From Planctomycetes bacterium UBA1662 (GTDB lineage: Bacteria; Planctomycetota; UBA8108): a stretch of DNA of 38,753 nt. A model generated the notes under the pieces. The model made no database searches. It had not been told where the DNA came from and saw nothing but the letters and a program-made list of their open reading frames with translations. Of this stretch, positions 32,484 through 38,753 are shown piece after piece (within the stretch, counting starts at the first letter, position 1; each line of letters opens with the position of its first letter). A program made the translations under genes and the position numbers. The stretch spans positions 1 through 38,753 of the forward strand of contig DCKY01000116.1 of NCBI GenBank assembly GCA_002320775.1, given 5' to 3'.

Positions 32484-33488
32484 ATGGAGCCCCCCCTCTC
32501 TCCAGTACAGCTGGGCACGTCGCTCGATGATTTCTCCAGCCTCCACGTCCTCGTGCTTGGCGACCTGTTCCTCGACATCTACCTCGAAGGTGAGATGTTC
32601 GAGATTTCGAAAGAGGGCCCCATCCCTGTGGTGAGGCTCGATTCCCGCGTGGGAACTCCGGGGGCCGCCGGCAATCTCGCCTGCTCCCTGAGAAACCTGG
32701 GAGCCTCGGTCTCCCTGGTCAGCCTTGTCGGCGAAGACGCCGCTGGAGATGACCTCCTCAGCCAGATGGGAGAAAAGGGTATCGACACCGACGCGGTCAT
32801 TCGCCAGCCCTCGAAGCCGACCCTGACCTATACCAAGATCCGCGCCCGCGTCGAGAGCGCGCCCTCACGGGAGATCCTGAGGATGGACGTGCTCCCCGAC
32901 GCGCCCATCGACAGCTCCATCGAGGACCGCGTGCTGGCCTCTATCGAAGAGAGAGCCGCCAGGCTCGACGGAATCATCGTGCTCGACCAGGTCAACCACC
33001 TGGTCACGAAACGCATCCTTGACCGGCTGACGGCGATGGCCACCGAACACAACATCTTCCTGCAGGGAAGCTCTCGTGAGCGCCTGTCGGAATTTCATAA
33101 CTTTGACCTGGTCATTCCCAATGACCGGGAGGCTCTGGGCGCCATCCAGAAAACACCCGGGGAGCTCTCTCATGTTGAACTGGCCGGGCAATTACGCCAG
33201 CTGGGATCACATGACGAGGTGCTCCTGACCCTCGGGCCTGACGGCATGGCGGCTCTCGGCCGAGGCCAGGATGAAGCCGTCCTCCTCCCTACCCACGCCC
33301 GCGAGGTCGTGGATGTCACAGGCGCGGGAGATGCCGTCTCTTCCACGGTGCTGCTGGGAAGACTCTCGGGCTGGGATCTCCATTCAGCCGCGTGGGCCGC
33401 CAGCCGGTGCGCCTCCATCGCCATCGGCCGTGTAGGCACACACCACGTAAGCCTGCAGGAGCTGCGCGATGCCCTCGCCGAGGGCTGA
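32484..33488 (+). CDS. PfkB-family carbohydrate kinase, RfaE/HldE kinase-domain-like
   Basis: The 334-residue cytoplasmic enzyme starts directly after the previous stop, with AGGAG at 32472-32476. VLVLGDLFLDIYLEGEMF near the start and ISKEGPIPVVRLD closely match the N-terminal kinase domain of HldE/RfaE (heptose-7-phosphate kinase). GTPGAAGNLACSLRNLGA is the first ribokinase signature, and DVTGAGD (277-283) is the second, with D283 as catalytic base. The usual C-terminal nucleotidyltransferase domain of bifunctional HldE is absent, so this would be a stand-alone kinase. Heptose for lipopolysaccharide is one possibility; another sugar phosphate cannot be excluded. A strong terminator follows, marking the operon end. 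Confidence 0.9.
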   Translation: MEPPLSPVQLGTSLDDFSSLHVLVLGDLFLDIYLEGEMFEISKEGPIPVVRLDSRVGTPGAAGNLACSLRNLGASVSLVSLVGEDAAGDDLLSQMGEKGIDTDAVIRQPSKPTLTYTKIRARVESAPSREILRMDVLPDAPIDSSIEDRVLASIEERAARLDGIIVLDQVNHLVTKRILDRLTAMATEHNIFLQGSSRERLSEFHNFDLVIPNDREALGAIQKTPGELSHVELAGQLRQLGSHDEVLLTLGPDGMAALGRGQDEAVLLPTHAREVVDVTGAGDAVSSTVLLGRLSGWDLHSAAWAASRCASIAIGRVGTHHVSLQELRDALAEG

Positions 33489-33516
33489 AAGACGTCGGAA
33501 ACTTCCGAGCGGACAC

Positions 33517-33558
33517 AAGAAAAGCCAAGACCCCCGCGGGACCTCGGCTTTTCTTTTT
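33517..33558 (+). terminator. Strong intrinsic terminator of the cytochrome c-MFS-SRPBCC-kinase operon
   Basis: AAGAAAAGCC (33517-33526) pairs over 10 bp with GGCTTTTCTT (33546-33555). An inner CCC-GC-GGG closes the loop, and T residues continue to 33558. It lies 29 bases after the kinase stop. Confidence 0.85.
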
Positions 33559-33918
33559 ACCACCAGTCTCTTCACTTCCCCTCCGCCAGGGCGACCACTT
33601 GGTTGAGAAGGCCCTTTGGCGCACAGCTCCATACGAAGCAGGTCGGAGTTCAAACCTCCAACCTCGGGAAGCGCTGGTGTACCACCACTTAATACTCGAA
33701 AAAAGGCAGGCTCTCGAAACAGATCATACAAAGACCAGATCTTCTGGAGGCCTCACCTCGTTCTGCTCTCTCACCCTCGTGGTTGAACGGGATCCTACAC
33801 AGACAGCGACGATGCGTCAAAGGCTTATTCCCATAACCCTGAAGTTCATCGCCGAAAAACGGGCTCTATCGGCGAAAAGAACGAATCGGCCGCCTGGCGG
33901 AATCAAGACCGGCTCCCC
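33559..33918. other. Gene-free spacer between the kinase terminator and the SNF2 gene end
   Basis: I see no credible coding region in either direction. Two hairpins lie near the SNF2 end: CGCCGA (33850-33855) with TCGGCG (33869-33874), and CCGCC (33890-33894) next to GGCGG (33896-33900). Neither has a T-run on the minus strand. A tRNA-like T-arm occurs at 33645-33659 (GGAG-TTCAAAC-CTCC), but no matching acceptor stem or anticodon arm could be drawn. Confidence 0.5.
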
Positions 33919-36900
33919 TTACTTGAAGAGGTATTCCAGGTCATCCTTGGTCATATCGCCAACCAGGCTGTCAGAACCGGTGACGATGGAGTCTGCCAGC
34001 TTACGCTTTGACTCCTGGAGATCGGCGATTCTCTCCTCGATCGACTCGCCGGAAACAAACCTGTAGGCGAAGACCTTCTTGTCCTGCCCGATCCGGTGAG
34101 CCCTGTCGATCGCCTGGGCTTCGACCGCCGGGTTCCACCAGGGATCGAGGATGAAGACATAGTCGGCAGCCGTGAGGTTGAGACCGACACCGCCGGCCTT
34201 GAGGCTGATGAGGAAAAATTTCACGTTCGGATCATTCTGGAAATGATCGACCCGGCCTTCCCGGTTGGTGGTCTTGCCATCAAGGTACTCGTAGACTTTT
34301 CCCTGCTCGTCAAGCTGCTTGCGCAGAAGCGCCAGCAGCGAGGTGAACTGCGAGAAGATAAGAACCTTGTGACCCTCGTCCTCTACCTCGTTCAGCATCG
34401 ACAGGAGAACCTTGAACTTGCCCGAGTTGTGGTCGAGATACTCGTCGCCGATCAACGCGGGATGGCAGGCGGCCTGGCGAAGCCGCAGGAGCGCCTCCAG
34501 GATGTGGAGCTTCGACCGCCCCATGCCCTGCTGGGCGACCTTGGAAAAAATATTGGTTTTCGCCGCCCGCTTGAGCTTGTTGTAGACCTTCTTCTGTTCG
34601 GGCTCCATCTCGCAAGTGATGGTCTCCTCGATTTTCTCCGGCAGATCGGTGGCGACCTCCTCCTTCCTGCGCCGCAGGATAAAAGGCCGCAAGGTCTTCT
34701 GCAGTCTCTTGAGACTGATCGAATCGGCATCGATGCCGGAACCGAAACGCGATTTGAAAGATTCGGCGGAGCCGAGCATTCCCGGATTGAGAAAATGATA
34801 CAGCGACCACAGCTCACCGAGATGGTTCTCCACCGGGGTACCACTGAGAATGATTCGCCGTTCAGCCTGCAATAAAAACGACGCCTTGGCGCTCTGCGAG
34901 TCAGGATTCTTAATCGCCTGGCCCTCGTCAAGAATCGCGTATAAGAAGTTCTCTTTTACCAGCTTGCCGATATCACGGCGCAAGGTTCCGTAGGTGGTCA
35001 GGATAATGTCATACTCATCAAGCTTTTCGAGCAGGGCGGAACGCTTCGGGCCGGTATAGGAGCCCCCCTTGAGATGGGGCGTAAACTTCTTGATCTCACG
35101 CAGCCAGTTGAAGATCAGCGACTTGGGGCAGACCACGATGCTGGGTCCCTCGCGACCCTCTTTCTTGAGCAGATCGAGCAGGGCCAGGGCCTGGGCCGTC
35201 TTTCCCAGACCCATATCGTCGGCCAGGCAACCTCCCCAGCCCATCTGATCCAGGAAGCGCAGCCACCCCAAGCCGACCTTCTGGTAGCCGCGCAGCTCGC
35301 CCTTGAAATCCTCGGAAGGCTCGCAGGGCTCGATACCCTTGAAACCGGCCAGGCGCTCACGTTCCGCCTTGAAGCCGTCATCCAGCTTATTCTTGATATT
35401 CTCCCTCAGCAGCGCGTCAACCACCGGAGACTGGTTCTTCTTGAAGATCAGCTTCTCGCCGCGCAGCTCTCCAAGCTCCAGCCAGGCGGCATTCTGCTCC
35501 AGCCACTCGAAGGGAAGCACTCCCACCTCTCCTCTTCCCAGCGGAATCCAACGGGTGTCGTCATGAATGGCGCCCAGCAGGGCGGGCAGGCCGACCTCCT
35601 GGTCATCAAAATGAACCGTGACGGAGAGCTCGATCCGGTCGGGCTTCGTGATGGTCTCCACCTCCATGTCCGTAGGCGGACGGAAGGGAACCCCCTTGCC
35701 GGTGATGGCCCAGCCTCGCTCAAAGAGCTCGGGGGCGACATTCGGCAGGCGATCGGCGGTCAGGGTAAACTGATGATTCTCCGGGTTGTAGAGAAAGCCC
35801 AATTCCATCAGGTGAATCGCCTGGGAGCCCTCGATATCGAGATCTCGAACCACCACGTTCTTCGTCCTCGAAGAGAAGAAGCACCGTCCAGGACGGGCGG
35901 CCCGAACGCTGTCAACCTCTCCGTAGCGGAAGCTGACCTCGCCAACGATATCCTGCGAGCCGCTGTCGAGCTTAAGCTCGGGACGGGGGCGAGCGTCCTG
36001 CACCAGGCCGATACCCAGGTTCGGCGGCGTCCTAAGCGGGGGAAGAGTCGTTGAGCGCTCGAAAACCTTGTAGAGCTTCGCCATGCTACGCTTGCTGACT
36101 CTCTGGAAACGGCCGCGCCGAAGGGCTCGAAGCCAGGATGCGGCCCCCTTGAAATCGATCTCGGTCAGCCTGCCTGATTTCCTGAGCAGGTAGCCGTTCT
36201 CACCATCGAGGACCACGAGGACATGGGACTCGAACTGCAGGGGACGGCTGTCCCTGAGAAAACGGCCGGTGAGATGGTATTCACCGGAACGGCTTCCGAA
36301 CTCGAGCGACAGGTAGAATTCATAGGGGTCCAGGGTCTCCTTCTGCATCGGCATGGTCTGGGTCCCAGAGCCATGTTCAACATAAACCCGGCCGGTGTCC
36401 ATCAACAGGGGCAACAACCGCCTCCAGGCATCCTCGCTGACGTAACAGGCCGTGCTGCGCAAGGAAGCGGCCTTGCCGTAATGGTTGTTCTGGGAGCCCT
36501 TGCGCCCCGAGCGAGCGCCCTTCTTGCTCTTCTTGCTTTTCTTGCTGGCCGCATTGGCGGCAAGCACGCGAGCCTTGGGCAGCCGGGTCACGATAGCCGC
36601 AATCTGGCGGTCAAGAGGATCTGTCAGCCGATTGGCGAGGCCCCGGTCCGTTGCAACCGGAACCAGGTTGAGCTCCTCTGATGCCTCGTATTTTTCCGTA
36701 AAATAGTTGTAGGAATATTTGACCGACCGGCGGCGGTGATACATTTCAATATAACCCTCACCCGCAAGCGGAGCGAAGCCGCCGACGACATAGACAATCC
36801 CCTCCTCACCGGCAGGTACCTGGGGCAGATTGGGCGCGGCCGCGGGCGCGGCGCCATTGCTGGCGACCTCCTGCCCGCCGGCAGCTCCCCCGCCGTGACG

Positions 36901-37254
36901 GCCGCCCTTGCCGCCATGCCGCTGGGTCTTTCCTCTTCCCTTGCGGGAAGACTTGAAGCGTCTCGGTCGGCGCGGCCGGGACGGACGCGGCTTTGTCGCC
37001 GTGCTACCCTTGCCTCCGCCGCCTTCGGATGACTTGGTTCCCGATTTTTTTTTCTCAGGAGCCTTCTCGCCGCTCTTTTTCTTTGTGTCGGAGGCCGGCA
37101 CATCGCCGGAGCCCTCAGCCGACGCCATCAATACATCAGCCTCATACCGCGGCGCCGATGGCTCCCGGAAATCTTCATGGTCGATACCCTCGGGCTCCGC
37201 AGAGGCGCTACCGCCAATCGGATCGGGCATAAATAAATCGTTCGTTTCGCTCAC
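33919..37254 (-). CDS. SNF2-family DNA-dependent ATPase with a basic disordered N-terminal region
   Basis: The 1111-residue protein starts with GTG at 37254. Residues of about 50-150 are low-complexity and very rich in Lys, Arg, Gly, Ser and Pro, unlike typical bacterial SNF2 proteins. A SNF2-associated domain follows (about 160-640). The ATPase core has DDMGLGKTAQALALL with K685 as the Walker A lysine, D776-E-G-Q779 as Walker B, and LSGTPVENHLGELWSL as motif III. The second RecA lobe has SLKAGGVGLNLTAADYVFILDPWWNP and DRAHRIGQD near 1053. Bacterial SNF2/RapA relatives remodel protein-DNA or polymerase-DNA contacts; the target here is unknown. The gene is single, with long non-coding stretches on both sides. 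A short KKSKK tandem run is coded at 36522-36550. Confidence 0.93.
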   Translation of the reverse strand: MSETNDLFMPDPIGGSASAEPEGIDHEDFREPSAPRYEADVLMASAEGSGDVPASDTKKKSGEKAPEKKKSGTKSSEGGGGKGSTATKPRPSRPRRPRRFKSSRKGRGKTQRHGGKGGRHGGGAAGGQEVASNGAAPAAAPNLPQVPAGEEGIVYVVGGFAPLAGEGYIEMYHRRRSVKYSYNYFTEKYEASEELNLVPVATDRGLANRLTDPLDRQIAAIVTRLPKARVLAANAASKKSKKSKKGARSGRKGSQNNHYGKAASLRSTACYVSEDAWRRLLPLLMDTGRVYVEHGSGTQTMPMQKETLDPYEFYLSLEFGSRSGEYHLTGRFLRDSRPLQFESHVLVVLDGENGYLLRKSGRLTEIDFKGAASWLRALRRGRFQRVSKRSMAKLYKVFERSTTLPPLRTPPNLGIGLVQDARPRPELKLDSGSQDIVGEVSFRYGEVDSVRAARPGRCFFSSRTKNVVVRDLDIEGSQAIHLMELGFLYNPENHQFTLTADRLPNVAPELFERGWAITGKGVPFRPPTDMEVETITKPDRIELSVTVHFDDQEVGLPALLGAIHDDTRWIPLGRGEVGVLPFEWLEQNAAWLELGELRGEKLIFKKNQSPVVDALLRENIKNKLDDGFKAERERLAGFKGIEPCEPSEDFKGELRGYQKVGLGWLRFLDQMGWGGCLADDMGLGKTAQALALLDLLKKEGREGPSIVVCPKSLIFNWLREIKKFTPHLKGGSYTGPKRSALLEKLDEYDIILTTYGTLRRDIGKLVKENFLYAILDEGQAIKNPDSQSAKASFLLQAERRIILSGTPVENHLGELWSLYHFLNPGMLGSAESFKSRFGSGIDADSISLKRLQKTLRPFILRRRKEEVATDLPEKIEETITCEMEPEQKKVYNKLKRAAKTNIFSKVAQQGMGRSKLHILEALLRLRQAACHPALIGDEYLDHNSGKFKVLLSMLNEVEDEGHKVLIFSQFTSLLALLRKQLDEQGKVYEYLDGKTTNREGRVDHFQNDPNVKFFLISLKAGGVGLNLTAADYVFILDPWWNPAVEAQAIDRAHRIGQDKKVFAYRFVSGESIEERIADLQESKRKLADSIVTGSDSLVGDMTKDDLEYLFK

Positions 37255-37929
37255 TTGCTCTTTTCGCTTTCGGCCAACGGCTTTCCCGGGGCAAAGAAAC
37301 CCCTCAGCCGATGCCTCCCGGTATCCGGAGAGGAAATGTCCGGACCCGAATCATACTGTCCAGCCTGCATGGCTCTGCTGTGACCCGTAAAAAGGTCTGC
37401 CTGGCTGAAAGACTCTATGTACTGTCAGTTACCCGATTTCGAGGTCTCTTAGAAATTGCGTGGACTCATAATCCTGAACCCGTGCGTCACAACGCTGCCC
37501 AGGTAGACCGTTCGTCAAACGACGTCCTGAACCACGTTTTTCGAGGTGATCCCCTCCCACAAGGACCACCACTTTGCCGAATCACCCGGCAAGGAAACAC
37601 ACTGTCTTCCTTTCCAGGATTAACGTCCGAAGTGCCCCGGGGCCACAAAGATACGACCCCCCTTCAAAACGTCTTTTCCCCGACACTTAAGTCACAGTTA
37701 GCATAATACATATCGGTGCTGGAGGCATCACTTATTGGCAAAATAACGAGATTTCGGCCTATTTATCTCTCCGACAGGAGCCTTCCACGCCCAGACCTGT
37801 GAATCCGAACAGGAACTCCATATTCGCCGGGAAAAAGGTCGGGGCAGACCTCACGGTTTACTGATAAAATCAGGGGGATTAGCTCAAATACGCTGTAATC
37901 GGCAGTTGAAATGGTTCCAGGAGAACCAG
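37255..37929. other. 675-base gene-poor gap with several inverted repeats
   Basis: I found no convincing protein gene here. It contains, in order, TTGCCG (37574-37579) pairing with CGGCAA (37587-37592), AAGGAA (37591-37596) pairing with TTCCTT (37607-37612), and the 10-bp palindrome GCCCCGGGGC (37634-37643). It is more AT-rich toward the right end. It must hold the promoters of the SNF2 gene and of the protease. A structured RNA is possible but not shown. Confidence 0.4.
37862..37870 (+). promoter_or_regulatory. Candidate extended -10 promoter for the subtilisin-like protease
   Basis: TG (37862-37863), one base, then TAAAAT (37865-37870, five of six to consensus) form an extended -10 element. 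No -35 is evident. The leader would be about 50 bases and includes AGGAG at 37919-37923. Confidence 0.4.
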
Positions 37930-38753
37930 GTGATCTCGATAAGAACAGGAAGCGGGAAGGGATCCTCTCTGCTGGCCGTCTTTTTCATCGGCCTGGCATT
38001 GAATATCCCCACCCTGCAGGCGACTCCGGACTATGCCGGAATCAGAAAAAGCCTGCGGGAAAAAGGACGCGTGGTTGTCTGCGTGGTACTTACAGATACG
38101 CCGCAGACCGACAGTAGACTCTCAGTTGCCCCTCTTGAACAGAGAATGCGGCGCTACCGCGCTTCTCAGCAACGCTTCCTCACCGCGCTGGGGGAAAAAG
38201 GCTATTCCCTGCGCTACCGTTTCCGGTACTCCCCCGTGCTGGCACTCGAGCTCGAAGATGAGGCGCTCCTCGATCAGCTCAGCCGCATGGAGTCGATCAG
38301 GAACTTGCGAGTGGACCAGCAGGGCGGCGCGGCGCTGATCGAAAGCCGCCGGCTGATCCGCGCAAACGAAGCCCAGGACCTCGGAATCAGCGGGATTGGA
38401 AGAACCGTAGCCGTACTCGACAGCGGCGTCGACAACGACCACCCCGACCTTGTCGAGGGGCTGCTCGCTGAACACGGCAGACGCTTTCTCTCCCAGGGAG
38501 GTGATGTCAGCGAAGATTTTGATGACGACAACGGCCACGGTACGCATGTCAGCGGGATCCTCGCCTCCAGGGGGCATGTCACCACGACAGGAATCGCTCC
38601 GGAAGCCTCGATCATTCCTGTAAAGGTTCTCGATAGCAGAAATGTGGGCTGGTTTACCGACTGGGCCGCGGGAATCGAATATTCCGTATCGCTTCATCAA
38701 CAGGACAACGGTATCTCCATCGATGTCATCAATATGAGCCTCGCGAGCCACTC
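37930..38753 (+). CDS. Secreted subtilisin-like serine protease (S8), N-terminal part; cut by window end
   Basis: The GTG at 37930 is preceded by AGGAG (37919-37923) at a spacing of 6, and the product then begins with a signal peptide: basic RTGSGK, a hydrophobic stretch (14-24), and a likely cut near QAT (30-32). Residues of about 45-130 look like an I9-type propeptide. The catalytic domain starts around 155, with D164 in VAVLDSGVDNDHPDL and H203 in DDDNGHGTHVSGILA, the first two members of the Asp-His-Ser triad. The serine lies beyond the window. There is no stop in 274 codons. The enzyme is secreted or periplasmic and probably self-activating. No downstream context is available. Confidence 0.92.
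   Translation, partial: MISIRTGSGKGSSLLAVFFIGLALNIPTLQATPDYAGIRKSLREKGRVVVCVVLTDTPQTDSRLSVAPLEQRMRRYRASQQRFLTALGEKGYSLRYRFRYSPVLALELEDEALLDQLSRMESIRNLRVDQQGGAALIESRRLIRANEAQDLGISGIGRTVAVLDSGVDNDHPDLVEGLLAEHGRRFLSQGGDVSEDFDDDNGHGTHVSGILASRGHVTTTGIAPEASIIPVKVLDSRNVGWFTDWAAGIEYSVSLHQQDNGISIDVINMSLASH

Noticed and set aside
33595..33670. tRNA-like stretch with a good T-arm (GGAG-TTCAAAC-CTCC)
   Set aside because: The expected acceptor partner of ACCTCGG is not found upstream, the only anticodon-type stem encloses a 15-base loop, and the D-arm cannot be closed. I regard it as chance or a remnant too degraded to call.
37451..37490. Possible tRNA-Met from the sequence GGA-CTCATAA-TCC
   Set aside because: An anticodon-like stem and loop with CAT is present, but no T-arm with TTCRA and no acceptor stem fit around it.
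37437..37547. Paired 9-mers TTTCGAGGT and TCCTGAACC, each present twice in the 675-base gap
   Set aside because: About one such 9-mer pair is expected by chance in a stretch of this length, and the order of the pairs does not form a larger repeat.
37311..37706. 131-codon plus-strand frame in the gene-poor gap
   Set aside because: No ribosome-binding site, no recognisable domain, and a residue mix unlike the neighbouring proteins; it crosses the inverted repeats.
37873..37886. GGGGGATTAGCTCA, identical in form to the 5' end of some tRNA genes
   Set aside because: What follows lacks the D-loop GG and the closing stem, and there is no anticodon or T-arm. It could be an integration remnant, but no mobile gene is nearby.

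Overview
The window is a GC-rich bacterial chromosome segment that looks like a member of the Planctomycetota or a close PVC-superphylum relative. This rests on gene families and not on any marker phylogeny. The pointers are a secreted propeller/HEAT/cytochrome c 'membrane-bound dehydrogenase' type protein, a secreted NIPSNAP protein beside a secreted alpha/beta-hydrolase, two very large membrane-anchored proteins built from carboxypeptidase-regulatory-like repeats, an Nramp-like transporter with a GGGS motif, and a long-form LeuRS. I see no rRNA, no convincing tRNA, no transposase, no CRISPR array and no prophage genes.

Region 1 (1-4213): the end of an EF-hand protein with its terminator, then tsf (EF-Ts) without rpsB next to it, a minus-strand HEAT-repeat protein, and a LolC/E-type permease that shares a short divergent promoter region with the HEAT gene. 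Region 2 (4271-11427): a secreted NIPSNAP protein and a secreted hydrolase form a two-gene unit. It converges on a 1370-residue anchored repeat protein, followed on the minus strand by an FmdB-type zinc-ribbon protein. Region 3 (11522-14946): leuS and rpmG, each with its own candidate promoter. Region 4 (15030-21691, all minus): nitrilase-family amidohydrolase, sirtuin, 1238-residue repeat protein and O-methyltransferase-like protein, closely spaced in that transcription order.

Region 5 (21941-26717): a 39-residue basic protein, a YkgJ-like cysteine-cluster protein, two uncharacterised small proteins that overlap tail to tail, a SprT-like metalloprotease fused to a DUF2786-type region, and an Nramp-like transporter. 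Region 6 (26896-33558): a probable operon of propeller/HEAT/cytochrome c protein, MFS transporter, tandem SRPBCC protein and PfkB/RfaE-like sugar kinase, closed by a strong terminator. Region 7 (33919-38753): a SNF2-family ATPase with a long basic disordered N-terminal part, a 675-base gene-poor gap, and the start of a secreted subtilisin-like protease that runs off the window.

Most of this is housekeeping plus cell-envelope and secreted functions. The points most worth a second look are the EF-Ts with an altered TDFV motif, the L33 with half of its zinc ligands, the SprT-DUF2786 fusion whose 3' end carries a fresh 13-bp tandem duplication, the two giant repeat proteins, the 39-residue basic protein, and the Nramp-like protein lacking the DPGN metal motif. 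I do not see a clearly new multi-gene defence or mobile system.
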